64,000 nt of DNA from Corynebacterium sp. (GTDB lineage Bacteria > Actinomycetota > Actinomycetes > Mycobacteriales > Mycobacteriaceae), in contig NZ_JAUNLP010000004.1 in NCBI RefSeq assembly GCF_030532195.1, positions 62,001 to 126,000 of the forward strand. Reading direction: 5' to 3'. Of the stretch, positions 10,324 through 19,867 are shown piece after piece (position 1 is the stretch's first letter; each line of letters starts with the position of its first letter). Position numbers and translations under genes: made by a program. Under the pieces are notes generated by a model. It saw nothing but the letters and a program-made list of their open reading frames with translations, was not told the DNA's origin and made no database searches.

Positions 10324-10370
10324 CTCCCCTGGTCGCACAGTAGCGTGACCTGGCTTACTCTGCAGGGGAG
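10324..10370. promoter_or_regulatory. Inverted repeat in the eccE-like/eccB divergent region
   Basis: CTCCCCTG (10324-10331) and CAGGGGAG (10363-10370) are a perfect 8-base inverted repeat centred in the 116-base gap between the divergent starts. Inside it GGTC (10331-10334) faces GACC (10347-10350). It could be an operator serving both genes. Each arm is also the first of three GGGGA motifs reading toward its own gene. Confidence 0.5.
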
Positions 10371-10405
10371 TAACAACTGTGGGGGATTAGTTTTGGGGGA
10401 TACTC

Positions 10406-11845
10406 ATGCCACGTACACCGACGACGCCTAGCCAGGTCAGTGGGCATAGGTTTTTGGTACGCCGTATTGAGCACGCGTTGGTGCGGGCGGATTCGAGAAT
10501 GTTGCACGATCCGCTGCGCACTCGTTCGCGTGCCCTGTTTATCGGCTGCACACTGGTGGTTTTATTGGCGGCGGGCACGGCAATTTTGTCCTTGGTACGG
10601 CCGCAGGGCGGGTCGAGTCGCGGTGAGCAGCTAGTAGTTGTGGCGGGCACGCAAAGCCTGCATGTGCGTATCAATGACCGACTGCATCCGGTTGCCAATC
10701 TGGCCTCGGCGCGCCTGATCTTGGGCAGTCCCGCTGAGCCGAAGCGGGTGCGGGCCAGCGCGCTCGATGATGAGGAAATCAGTTTCGCGGTCGGCATTGA
10801 GGCAGCGCCGCCAGTGCCGGCGTCGGCACCAACATCGGCACAGCCATCATCGACGCGGGCAGCTGGTGCAGCCACTGGCGGACTGGCGCTGGAAATCTGT
10901 GAGCAAACCGGCCAGGAGCTATCGCATCCGCGCGTGGTCACGCAGACCGTCGTGCGTATGTCGGAAGTCGATGGCGACCCGCAGGAACTGGTTAAATCGC
11001 GCGATGACAGCGCCATCGTCACCGATGGCCAGAGCTATTGGCTGGTCAGCCGGGGCTATCGCTCACTGCTCGATCCGCATCACCCGGAGCACGCCGCCGT
11101 AGCTCGCGCACTGGGAGTGGAAACCGCACCCGTTCGCCCCGTCAGCGCCGCATTTCTCCGGGCGATTCCCGAGGTCCCAACGCTGGTCGCGCCGAACATT
11201 CCAGGGCGCGGCGCCCGCACTGCATTTGCCGCGCCGTTCGACACTATCGGAAATGTGGTGCAAGTGGGCGCGCGCCGTGTCGTCGTGCTTGACGACGGCG
11301 CCGCGACCCTCTCCCCGGTGCTAGGAGAGTTGTTAGCTGCGCAGTCACCAGTTATGGAAGCTAGCGAAAACGAGTTAGCTGCGGTGCCCGTCGCGGCAGC
11401 ACCCGTTGTCCCAGGTTTGCCGGAGACTCCGCTGACGTTTGCCGACAACAGCGGCTGGTTGTGTGCAGGCCGCGTTGCGGGACAGCCACAGGCGATGATG
11501 CAGTGGTCGCAGAATAAGCCGAGTGGCCGGCACGTGGACTATCCACACGCCGATGGATCAGGCCAGGCCGTGGACGGTTTCGTCGATGCTCGAAGTGCGG
11601 ATCGCAGCTCTGTTGCCGTCAGCGTGGGCGGTGCGGTCCATGTCATTTCCCCGGAGGGAATGCGCTTTGCCGTCCACGACCGCACGACGCTTGCCGCCAT
11701 GGGATTTAATGCCGCTGCCAGCCCCGAGGTCGGCGGTACTCGAGAAGTGGACTGGGAGGTCGCAGCAGCCCTGCGAGCTGGCCCGGAGCTGAGTAAACAG
11801 GCGGCGTTAGGGCCGCTGGCCGGTGCTCCGGCCAAGGCGCAGTAG
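10406..11845 (+). CDS. eccB: Type VII secretion core component EccB
   Basis: EccB is a single-span protein of the ESX core membrane complex with a large extracytoplasmic domain. The 479 residues begin with the family signature QVSGHRFLVRRIEHALV and RMLHDPLRTRSRAL, then one membrane span at about residues 46-66 (FIGCTLVVLLAAGTAILSLV) and RPQG. The remainder is the repeat-containing outer domain, with two visible cysteines (LEICEQ, GWLCAG) that may form a disulphide. The SD GGGGGAT lies 4 bases before the ATG. Its 3' end overlaps the opposing mycP by 39 bases. Confidence 0.95.
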   Translation: MPRTPTTPSQVSGHRFLVRRIEHALVRADSRMLHDPLRTRSRALFIGCTLVVLLAAGTAILSLVRPQGGSSRGEQLVVVAGTQSLHVRINDRLHPVANLASARLILGSPAEPKRVRASALDDEEISFAVGIEAAPPVPASAPTSAQPSSTRAAGAATGGLALEICEQTGQELSHPRVVTQTVVRMSEVDGDPQELVKSRDDSAIVTDGQSYWLVSRGYRSLLDPHHPEHAAVARALGVETAPVRPVSAAFLRAIPEVPTLVAPNIPGRGARTAFAAPFDTIGNVVQVGARRVVVLDDGAATLSPVLGELLAAQSPVMEASENELAAVPVAAAPVVPGLPETPLTFADNSGWLCAGRVAGQPQAMMQWSQNKPSGRHVDYPHADGSGQAVDGFVDARSADRSSVAVSVGGAVHVISPEGMRFAVHDRTTLAAMGFNAAASPEVGGTREVDWEVAAALRAGPELSKQAALGPLAGAPAKAQ

Positions 11846-13027
11846 CAGCCAGCCGCCGAGCAGCAGAGCACACATCACCAGCAGCCCGGTGGCACGCAGT
11901 GGCGCACGCTGCCCACGACTCGACACCGCAGGCGTCGGTGCCGGAGCCGGGGCTGCGTCAACGTGGCTCTGTGCAACCGTATCGACCGTGGTCCACATCA
12001 GTGCATCATAAGGGGCCACCACACCGCGGCCCAGCCCCAACTCGGAGCTGATTGGGCTTGCCGAGGAGACGATAAGTTCGCGCACCTGTGCAGGTGAGAG
12101 CTCCGGATGCCGCGAGAGCAGCAGCGCCGCCGTGCCCGACACTGCAGGCGTAGCAAAACTAGTACCGGCAATCTGCTGGGCACGCGCGGTCTCACCGGAG
12201 CCCACCACGTGGCGATCAATAAGTCCCTGCGGTGTGCGCGGGTCCGGGCCAAGTACCGGACCGCCCGGCGCGGAGACATCAACCCACTTTCCCGTCATGG
12301 CGTAATCAGCTGGAATCACTGCGCCAACCTCATCAAATTGCATGGCTGACACCGCCAGCACTTCCGGTAAAACCGCTGGCCAGGCAACTGAGCCCGCTTG
12401 ACAGTGCTCGCCTGTATTGCCTGCGGCGGCGACAATTACGGCGCCGGCTGCCTCTGCCCGCGCCACCGCTTCGGTGACTTCGAGCGCGCCTTTGGGCATG
12501 GCCTCAGCGGGCGAGCAGGAGGTCAACGAAATATTTATCACGCGCGCACCTTCGTCAACCGCCGTGTCGATTGCGTGGGCAAGTGTTTCCAAATTGCCCT
12601 CTTTGCCAGACGTCTGCCGAATGGACAGCAGCTGCGCGTCGGGCGCAAGGCCGGCAAAGCCATCCGGTCCGGGCAGCCCGGCAATGATGCCTGCGACGAG
12701 GGTGCCGTGCCCGTCGCAATCTACTAGTGCGCTGGTGTCATCGACCAAATCACCGCCGTCGAGCACCTCGCCGAGTCGCATGTTCGGCGCCACGCCCGTA
12801 TCAATCACCGCCACTTTCACGCCGAGGCCCGTCGTCAACTGCCATGCTTGACGAAACCGGAGCACTCTTTCTGTCACCGTCGGCTCCTGCACAGCGCTTG
12901 ACGACGACAGCCTCGTGCCCACGCACTCTGGAGTGCTCTGTGCATCCGCAGTCGGATGAAGGATGAGAGCCGAGATCGAAATCGCGGTGGCTGCAAGCCC
13001 GGTAATCAGCCGCAAATTATTAATCAC
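11807..13027 (-). CDS. mycP: Mycosin, type VII secretion subtilisin-like protease
   Basis: Membrane-anchored serine protease that caps ESX complexes on the outer side; its presence, though not always its activity, is needed for secretion. The 406 residues begin with a signal peptide (about 1-29). The S8 catalytic triad is complete: Asp in VAVIDTGV, His in DGHGTLVAG and Ser in GTSFATPAVSG, with the oxyanion Asn in AAAGNTG. A C-terminal membrane anchor follows (GLLVMCALLLGGWLLL). The GTG start overlaps the eccD stop by 4 bases, so the pair is translationally coupled. Confidence 0.95.
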   Translation of the reverse strand: MINNLRLITGLAATAISISALILHPTADAQSTPECVGTRLSSSSAVQEPTVTERVLRFRQAWQLTTGLGVKVAVIDTGVAPNMRLGEVLDGGDLVDDTSALVDCDGHGTLVAGIIAGLPGPDGFAGLAPDAQLLSIRQTSGKEGNLETLAHAIDTAVDEGARVINISLTSCSPAEAMPKGALEVTEAVARAEAAGAVIVAAAGNTGEHCQAGSVAWPAVLPEVLAVSAMQFDEVGAVIPADYAMTGKWVDVSAPGGPVLGPDPRTPQGLIDRHVVGSGETARAQQIAGTSFATPAVSGTAALLLSRHPELSPAQVRELIVSSASPISSELGLGRGVVAPYDALMWTTVDTVAQSHVDAAPAPAPTPAVSSRGQRAPLRATGLLVMCALLLGGWLLLRLGRSTGQRP

Positions 13028-14406
13028 TGGAGCAGCCCACCTACGAACTCCGGCAGGCCAGCAATAATGGCCGCAATCGGCAGAATTACGGCGATGGCAC
13101 AGGCCTCGGTGAGCTCAGCAAACCTCCGTGTGGTCGGTGAAATCCTGGTCGCCGGTAGCGCACTCAGCGCCGTACCAGCGAGCATCGGCACGACAATCGC
13201 AGCGGCGACCGGCCAATTGCCGGCAAACCATTGTTGCATTGCGACGGTCACTGCGACCGACAGCGCTGTAAGCGCCATGGCTGTAGATGCGACTTTGCGA
13301 GCCTGGCCACGGGAGTGGACAGCGCCGAAAATAATGATTGCAGCAGCCATGGCCAGCAACCAGTTGCGGCTCTCGCCGGAGCTGGAAAGCAGCGCCACCA
13401 GTGTGAAAGTGGTAAGCATTGCGGCTCCGGCGACGATAATGCCGTCGAGAAGCCAGCCAGCGCGCCGCGGTGCGTGGGCAGGTGTCGTCTGTGTGGCGTT
13501 GTCGTCGAAGCTTTCGCCGGCAGCGGGGATTTTGGGCACGCGGATGCCTGCAGCTTTGATGGCGACGGATGGTGCCATCAACAGCAGGATGAGCGCGCTG
13601 GCGGCGCTGACTGCGCCGGCGTGGGACGGCTGCTGAAAGGCCGCGATGGTGGCGGAGTAGATGCCACAGGGAATCGACAGTCCGAGGCTGGTCGCACCGA
13701 TTGTGCAGGTCATCCGGTTGTTGCCGTCTACTAGTAGGAATACCAACCCGGTGACTGCGAAACCGGCGGCAATGGCAGCGGTGGGTGGCCAGGCAGCCAG
13801 AATTTGGCCCGTCTCTAGACCGACAAAACTTAAGGCAAAGCTGACTACCAAAACGAGCAATTGAATCTCGAGTGTGCAGATGATGGCAGCCCGAGCGTGA
13901 CGTACCAATCCAATGCGCAGGCACCCTGCGACAACGAGTAGCGCGACAAAGCTCACGGCAGCACCGAGGGTGACATCCGTGCTGCCAAGGCTCAGCGATG
14001 CAGCAGCTACCGCGACTGTGGCAATGAGCGCGGCAACACAGCCGACAATCACATCAGCGGTACCGATGCCATCGGTGTACGCGGTGTCGGCAATGGCGTC
14101 GGCGGCATCGAAAATGCGGGGCCCTGGAACCGGTCCGGGGTCGTTGATGACAACCAAGCGGTCACCATGGGTAATACCGGCATCGACGAGGGTGTCGTCG
14201 GCACGCAAAATTTGGCCTGTGGCGGTGCGCAGTTGCCAGGTGGCAAGTGGAAAATCGGCGATGTCGATGTTGAAAATCCGTAGCAGATCCGGCAGGAGCG
14301 CTGCGACGGCAATGTGGGTGGGAAGCGCGAGATCGGCGTGGGCGCGATCTGTGCTTTCCGGTAGATGAGCTGCGTCAATGCGGACGCGAATAAGTTCCCC
14401 CAGCAT
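13024..14406 (-). CDS. eccD: Type VII secretion core membrane protein EccD
   Basis: EccD forms the membrane barrel of the ESX complex. The first 90 residues are a ubiquitin-like YukD domain (IRVRIDAAHLPEST, LVVINDPGP), and the following 360 contain about 11 hydrophobic segments, as in the family. ATG 14406 was chosen over an in-frame ATG 24 bases upstream because GGGGGGAAC directly precedes it. It is divergent from eccC across a 171-base gap and cotranscribed with mycP. Confidence 0.93.
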   Translation of the reverse strand: MLGELIRVRIDAAHLPESTDRAHADLALPTHIAVAALLPDLLRIFNIDIADFPLATWQLRTATGQILRADDTLVDAGITHGDRLVVINDPGPVPGPRIFDAADAIADTAYTDGIGTADVIVGCVAALIATVAVAAASLSLGSTDVTLGAAVSFVALLVVAGCLRIGLVRHARAAIICTLEIQLLVLVVSFALSFVGLETGQILAAWPPTAAIAAGFAVTGLVFLLVDGNNRMTCTIGATSLGLSIPCGIYSATIAAFQQPSHAGAVSAASALILLLMAPSVAIKAAGIRVPKIPAAGESFDDNATQTTPAHAPRRAGWLLDGIIVAGAAMLTTFTLVALLSSSGESRNWLLAMAAAIIIFGAVHSRGQARKVASTAMALTALSVAVTVAMQQWFAGNWPVAAAIVVPMLAGTALSALPATRISPTTRRFAELTEACAIAVILPIAAIIAGLPEFVGGLLQ

Positions 14407-14498
14407 GTGTTCCCCCCATGAATCTTTCATGCTTTTCGTGATTCTAGAGTGTCCTACTTGGGCGATTTTCGCTACTTGAGCACTGCGGCAATCCGGGG

Positions 14499-14520
14499 TG
14501 TGCTCTATGCTGTGAGCACA
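14499..14520. promoter_or_regulatory. Inverted repeat in the eccD/eccC divergent region
   Basis: TGTGCTC (14499-14505) and GAGCACA (14514-14520) form a perfect 7-base inverted repeat with an 8-base spacer that contains a possible -10 (TATGCT). A further copy of GAGCAC lies at 14478-14483. The spacing of a dimeric regulator site is suggestive, and its location between the divergent eccD and eccC starts makes an operator plausible. Confidence 0.45.
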
Positions 14521-14577
14521 TCGATTGGCCTGGGGGATTGGTCATCGAGACGACATATTTTCTGGGGGATTTTTCTA

Positions 14578-17500
14578 GTGACCAGTTCACAGGCAGTAAC
14601 TTCGCAGGCAGTAACGTCGGCTACTCGTAGCCTCGGTCCACAGCCGATGGCGGGGACAATTTCACCGGATGCGCCACCGGAGGCACCGGAACCACAACCA
14701 GTGCCGCTGATGCGGGCGCTGATGCCGGTGGTGATGGTGGTGGCCGTAGTTGGCATGGTGGCGCTGATGTTTGTCTCCGGTATGGGGCGCAATCCCATGT
14801 CATTTATGTTTCCGCTGCTCATGGTTTTTTCTACCGTTGGCATGATGGTGTCGGGCAGCTCGGGCACCAAAGACATGTCGGCTGCCCGCAAGGATTATCA
14901 ACGGCACCTGTCCAGTATTCGGCGCGCGGTGGCGAAGGCCGGCAACAAGCAGCGAGAGGCGGTTGAATTTATTCATCCTGCACCGCAGGCGCTGTGGCAA
15001 TTGGAGCAGCTGGGGCGGGCTTGCGAGCGCAGCCGAGGCGACTCGGATTTCCTGCAGCTGCGCATTGGTGTGGCAACGCAGCAGCCGGCCACACCGGTGG
15101 ACCCGCCGGCGATTCCCGCTCCGGAGAAACTCGATCCGGTCTCAGCGGTGGCACTGCGGGAGGTCATTCGCTCGGCCCGTCAGGTTGACCGCGTGCCCTT
15201 TGCCATTGACGCAGCGGCTTTCGACATCATCGCACTTACCGGGGACATGGCTGCCGCCAGAGGCCTGGCGCGCGCGATGATTGCGCAGGCCACAGCGCTG
15301 CATCGGCCGGATGATTGCCTGATTGCCGTGGTGGATGGTGGGCGTACCGGTCAGTGGGACTGGCTGAAATGGGTGCCGCACCATGCCCATCCCACGGCGG
15401 AGGACGTCTGTGGGGCAGCGCGTCTGCGGGCAGTGGGCTGTGCGCAGTTGGCGCAGTCACTCGCAGAGGTTGATTCGCTTCCCGCTGCTGTGATGATTGT
15501 GTTGGAAGACCTCGGTGGCACAGCGGACGGCCTCGATGTCACCGAACTGGCTCCAGTTTTTGATAACGCCGGCTCGGATACCTCAATTGTGCTGGTCACA
15601 GTGGTAGAGCAGGACACTCTGCTGTGGGGGGCGGCGGTCAACCACGGCATTGCGCTGGTGGTGGATGACAAGACTGTGGCTGCAGAGACCGCGACGGGGC
15701 GCGAGGAGATTGGTCTACCGGATTTTTTGGGTCCCGCTGAGGCGGAAGTGCTAGGGCGCAGCTTGGCTCGTGTCGTAAAGCAGACGGCAGCCAAAGGCAG
15801 CGCTGTGACCAGCGCCGATCCGGTGATGGCGGAGCTCGGTCTGTATCCGCCACCGACGACGTTGCGCTACCGGCCGCGGCTGGGGCAGGCGCGGTTGAAA
15901 ATCCCGGTGGGTGCGGACGATGATGGCGCGCCGGTGTACCTGGACTTCAAGGAAAGTGCCGAGGGTGGTATGGGGCCGCATGGGCTCTGCGTGGGTGCGA
16001 CAGGTTCGGGAAAATCAGAGTTTTTGCGAACGACGGTGGTCGGCCTTGCCGCAACGCATGGCCCAGATCAGCTGAACTTTGTGCTGGTGGATTTCAAAGG
16101 CGGCGCGACCTTTTTGGGGCTGGACCGTCTGCCGCATGTCTCGGCGGTTATCACCAACCTGGAGCAGGAGCTCATCCTGGTCAATCGCATGGAGGACGCG
16201 CTGCGAGGCGAGATGACGCGTCGCCAAGAGCAGCTGCGTGCCGCCGGAAATCTCGCTGGTGTCAGTGACTATGAGGAGGCCCGACGCGCCGGGCGGATTG
16301 ATGCCCCACCCATGCCGGCGTTGGTGATTGTGGTCGACGAATTCTCGGAGCTGCTCACGGCGCGGCCCGAATTTGCCGAACTCTTCGTCGCCATTGGCCG
16401 GCTGGGCCGAAGTTTGCATATGCATCTGCTGCTTGCCAGTCAGCGCTTGGAGGAAGGCAGGCTGCGGGGGCTGGAATCTCACCTGTCCTATCGCATTGCG
16501 CTCAAGACGTTTTCGGTCGCGGAATCGCGCAGTGTGCTGGGCGTTCCCGATGCCTATCATCTGCCAGCCATCCCCGGTATTGGCTACATCAAATCGGCTG
16601 CTGCGGAGCCGGTGCGGTTTCGTTCGGCCTACGTTTCAGGGCCGCCGGTGAGCGCGAAGGTGGCGGGCGTCGGTGCTGTGGCACCGAGTCGAACTGCAAC
16701 AATTGCCGAATTTACCGCCACGAATTACTCGCAGGAGGCTGTCGGGCCGTCGATAAGCGACTTGGCGTCAGGCGAACAAAACCCGACGTCAGAGAGTGAA
16801 CAGACGGTACTTGGCGCGGTCGTGGCGGCGGTGGGGCATGTGCCGGTGCGCGCGCATCGGGTGTGGTTGCCGCCGCTGCCCGAGGCCATTGAGCTAGCGC
16901 CCGCCGCCGACAGCCCGCGCACGCGGCTGACAGGTGCGATTGGGCTTGTGGATAAACCGCTGTTTCAACGTCAAGATCCGCTGACCATCGATTTGCGCTC
17001 AACCGGTGGGCACGGTGCCATCGTCGGGGCACCGCGGTCTGGCAAGACAACCGCAACGCGCACGGCGATTCTCGCGCTTGCCGACGGCATCAGCGCTTGT
17101 GACCTGCATTTTTACATTGTGGACTGCGGTGCTGGTGGCTTGAGCGATCTGGCGAACCTGCCACATGTTGCAGCTCTTGCCCATCGCGGTGATGAGGAAT
17201 TGATTCGTCGCACAATCGGTTTCTTACGGCGCGAGGTCTCCCGGCGCGAGAAGCTGTTTCGGACCAACGGTTGGCTGTCCCCGGAGGCGGCCAGAGCAGC
17301 TGGCCAGCCGGATTCGGTGCTTGTCATCGATGGTTGGGGCGCGTTCAAAACGGAGCATCCGACGCTGAGCGATGAGGTGCAGGCCCTTATCTCGGAGGGC
17401 CTTGCCGTGGGCATTCACGTGCTGCTCACCGCCTATCGCTGGAGTGAAATGCGGCCGAGTGTGCGCGATTTGATTGGTACGCGCATTGAGCTGCGGCAGG

Positions 17501-18417
17501 CTGAAGCCATTGATTCAGTGATTGACCGCAAAGCCGCGGAGTTGGTGCCGGAGAGTCCTGGCAGGGGAGTGGCACCAGGTGGGTTTGCGATGCTGGTGGC
17601 ATCCACCGGAGCTGAGGACACTGAGCGGATTGCGGCTGCTGTGCCCGCCGGTGAGCAGGCGCCGAAGCTGCAACTGCTACCTCGGCGGGTGGATATCGCC
17701 AGGTTGCCACGTCCGGCTGAAGCGGTGCGAGGTGCTGTGACTGTGGGCTTGGAGGAGGCGGGCCTTGGGGCAGTGGTATTTCACCCTGAAAAGGATCGTC
17801 ACCTGCTGATATTCGGCTCGGCTGGCAGTGGGCGCACCGCGGCGTTGCGGGGAATTATCCATCAGCTCCGGCATACTCAGCGGGATTCGAAATTTGTCGT
17901 GATCGATTACCGCCGCGGCCTGATGGAGGCAGTCCCGCAGGACCGGCTGGCTGGCTATGCGGGCTCGGCTGCGGTGGCAGAACCGATGCTGGCCGAGCTG
18001 GCGGAGGTTCTCAAAGGGCGTTTGCCGCAACCGGATATCACGCCTGCCCAGCTGAAGGCTCGCAATTGGTGGAGTGGCCCGGTCATCAACATCATCGTGG
18101 ACGACTACGACTTGGTGGCCGGTGCGCGTACTAATCCGCTGCTGCCGCTTGCGGAGGTCATTGCGCACGCCGCGGATATCGGGCTCAACATCTTCTTCGC
18201 CAGACGCATTAGTGGCGCATTGCGCGCACTGCACGACCAGGTGATGGGAGCCGTCAAGGACCAAGGAGCCAGCGTCTTTGTCATGGACGGCACGCGTGAC
18301 GACGGCCCGATTCTCGGCATCAAACCAACAGAGCAGCCACCCGGCCGCGGGTACTGGATTGTCCATGGACGAAAACCCCAGATTGTCCAAATGGGTTGGT
18401 TGGCCGAAGGGGAGTAG
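14578..18417 (+). CDS. eccC: Type VII secretion ATPase EccC
   Basis: Motor of the ESX system, an FtsK/SpoIIIE-family ATPase that recognises and energises export of WXG100 substrates. The 1279 residues carry two N-terminal membrane spans (about 49-67 and 76-92), then three ATPase domains. Their P-loops are GATGSGKS (about 473), GAPRSGKT (about 817) and GSAGSGRT (about 1080); the last has Arg in place of the Walker A Lys. A Walker B-like VIVVDEFSELL is seen in the first. The single chain is not split into EccCa/EccCb. GTG 14578 was chosen because of the GGGGGAT SD; the upstream open frame lacks one. Confidence 0.96.
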   Translation: MTSSQAVTSQAVTSATRSLGPQPMAGTISPDAPPEAPEPQPVPLMRALMPVVMVVAVVGMVALMFVSGMGRNPMSFMFPLLMVFSTVGMMVSGSSGTKDMSAARKDYQRHLSSIRRAVAKAGNKQREAVEFIHPAPQALWQLEQLGRACERSRGDSDFLQLRIGVATQQPATPVDPPAIPAPEKLDPVSAVALREVIRSARQVDRVPFAIDAAAFDIIALTGDMAAARGLARAMIAQATALHRPDDCLIAVVDGGRTGQWDWLKWVPHHAHPTAEDVCGAARLRAVGCAQLAQSLAEVDSLPAAVMIVLEDLGGTADGLDVTELAPVFDNAGSDTSIVLVTVVEQDTLLWGAAVNHGIALVVDDKTVAAETATGREEIGLPDFLGPAEAEVLGRSLARVVKQTAAKGSAVTSADPVMAELGLYPPPTTLRYRPRLGQARLKIPVGADDDGAPVYLDFKESAEGGMGPHGLCVGATGSGKSEFLRTTVVGLAATHGPDQLNFVLVDFKGGATFLGLDRLPHVSAVITNLEQELILVNRMEDALRGEMTRRQEQLRAAGNLAGVSDYEEARRAGRIDAPPMPALVIVVDEFSELLTARPEFAELFVAIGRLGRSLHMHLLLASQRLEEGRLRGLESHLSYRIALKTFSVAESRSVLGVPDAYHLPAIPGIGYIKSAAAEPVRFRSAYVSGPPVSAKVAGVGAVAPSRTATIAEFTATNYSQEAVGPSISDLASGEQNPTSESEQTVLGAVVAAVGHVPVRAHRVWLPPLPEAIELAPAADSPRTRLTGAIGLVDKPLFQRQDPLTIDLRSTGGHGAIVGAPRSGKTTATRTAILALADGISACDLHFYIVDCGAGGLSDLANLPHVAALAHRGDEELIRRTIGFLRREVSRREKLFRTNGWLSPEAARAAGQPDSVLVIDGWGAFKTEHPTLSDEVQALISEGLAVGIHVLLTAYRWSEMRPSVRDLIGTRIELRQAEAIDSVIDRKAAELVPESPGRGVAPGGFAMLVASTGAEDTERIAAAVPAGEQAPKLQLLPRRVDIARLPRPAEAVRGAVTVGLEEAGLGAVVFHPEKDRHLLIFGSAGSGRTAALRGIIHQLRHTQRDSKFVVIDYRRGLMEAVPQDRLAGYAGSAAVAEPMLAELAEVLKGRLPQPDITPAQLKARNWWSGPVINIIVDDYDLVAGARTNPLLPLAEVIAHAADIGLNIFFARRISGALRALHDQVMGAVKDQGASVFVMDGTRDDGPILGIKPTEQPPGRGYWIVHGRKPQIVQMGWLAEGE

Positions 18418-18420
18418 CTG

Positions 18421-19764
18421 ATGATGAAAGTGGATGTGCGCAACCAAGTAACAGCTTCCGAGCAGCTGCCCACGCTGCGTCATGGCACGTGGCATCTGTG
18501 GGGATTAAGCGCACCCGATGATGGCGAAGTTGTAGATATCATCGGCCCGCGGCATCTCCTCGACAGCATGCACACCGTCATCGTGCCCAGCTACTGGGGC
18601 GTTCCCAGACAGCAGCGCCTCGCACTCGCACTGCTGGACGCCGAGCTCAATCCGTATCTCCTTCCGCTTGCCGACGCAGTGCTAGAGCTCGACGCACCAA
18701 CGGTGGCTCACAGCATTGTGGTTGAAGTGGAACCCAGCCGCGTCTGTGTGACACGAGTAAGTGGCGAGTCACCTGCCAGCCGAATGACACATTTGGTAAC
18801 CGCCGATGACGGTGCCGCATTGGTCGAAACGGTCATTGCACTGGCGTATCAACTCACGGTCTATCCGGAGCAGCCATTGGGAATGCCGGATGATGTTGAG
18901 GTCTCCGGAGGCCGTGGCATTACCGAATATCCACCGCGCTGGCAGGAGGACATTGAGTTCATCGTGGCCGAAGTGCCACCGGGGATGACTCAGCCGAGGC
19001 GCGCACTGCTTGCTGACCGGTTGCGCGATCGCGGTTTCTTGGTCTTCGACTGTCCAGCGGACCGACTTGCAGAGCCCGCCGAAGCCAGTGCCCTGACCTC
19101 GGTGCATCAGCCGCCGGCGGATGTAGAGGGCGCAGACACCGCAGACCATGTAGGCACCGCAGCGACGGCTGGCAGGCCGAGCGGCGTGGTACCGATGCTA
19201 GTTATAGCGACATTGTTGCTGTTGGTCGTGGTCATCTCAGTCGTGGCCTGGCGCGTCAGTGAGGGGACCGACAGCGACATCGATGACGGTATTACCACCG
19301 ATTTGCCACGCCGGTCATCACCCACAATGTCGCCGCCTCCTGAACCACCACCGGAGGTCACACTGACAGGAGCCGGTGTGGCAGTGACCTTCCCCGGTGA
19401 GTGGCAACTCGATCCAACAAGCCCACTTGATCGCATGACAGCCGTGGATGGTGGCGATATGCGTGTGCTTGCGCTGGCGTATCCGCTCACGGACACGACG
19501 ACCCTCGATCACGTGGTCGCCGGGTTGAGCAGTGATACGGCGGCAGATCCCACTAAGTCGACTCCAGAGCGCAAGCACGTGATGGGCCTGGACGTTGTGG
19601 TCGTTGTTGAGCGCTTGCCGTCCGGCAATTCGGTGGTGCTGTGGCATCACAAGATTGTCGATAGCGTGCAGATCAGCGTGGGGTGTCAATTCCGAGGTTC
19701 ACAGATTCCCGAGAGCCGACCGGTATGCGATCGTGCTGTGCAAAGTGCCAGGCCCGAGCTGTAA
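18421..19764 (+). CDS. Type VII secretion-associated protein, Rv3446c-like
   Basis: A 447-residue bitopic membrane protein. The N-terminal 250 residues have an actin/Hsp70-like look without clear nucleotide motifs. One span at about residues 257-278 (VVPMLVIATLLLLVVVISVVAW) leads to a Pro-rich linker. The C-terminal domain (VTFPGEWQLDPTSPLDRMTAVDGGD, VGCQFRGSQIP) resembles the ESX-4 accessory family around Rv3446c. It starts 3 bases after eccC, so it belongs to that operon, directly upstream of esxBA, as in ESX-4 loci. Its role in secretion is not established. Confidence 0.8.
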   Translation: MMKVDVRNQVTASEQLPTLRHGTWHLWGLSAPDDGEVVDIIGPRHLLDSMHTVIVPSYWGVPRQQRLALALLDAELNPYLLPLADAVLELDAPTVAHSIVVEVEPSRVCVTRVSGESPASRMTHLVTADDGAALVETVIALAYQLTVYPEQPLGMPDDVEVSGGRGITEYPPRWQEDIEFIVAEVPPGMTQPRRALLADRLRDRGFLVFDCPADRLAEPAEASALTSVHQPPADVEGADTADHVGTAATAGRPSGVVPMLVIATLLLLVVVISVVAWRVSEGTDSDIDDGITTDLPRRSSPTMSPPPEPPPEVTLTGAGVAVTFPGEWQLDPTSPLDRMTAVDGGDMRVLALAYPLTDTTTLDHVVAGLSSDTAADPTKSTPERKHVMGLDVVVVVERLPSGNSVVLWHHKIVDSVQISVGCQFRGSQIPESRPVCDRAVQSARPEL

Positions 19765-19775
19765 AAATCACTGTC

Positions 19776-19804
19776 GGGGGGGGCGGGGGGGGGGTAGTCG
19801 GGGG
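19776..19804 (+). repeat. G-run tract (possible G-quadruplex) upstream of esxBA
   Basis: Runs of 8 G, 10 G and 5 G are separated by C and TAGTC. This sits 12 bases after the stop of the Rv3446c-like gene and about 160 bases before esxB. It could fold as a G-quadruplex in DNA or RNA. Long homopolymers also mutate easily, so its length may vary between strains or be misread. Confidence 0.7.
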
Positions 19805-19867
19805 TGCAGGAAGAAAAAGGAAAATGGAACCGAAACGAGGTTTTTCGCGCCAAACAATATGACGGGG

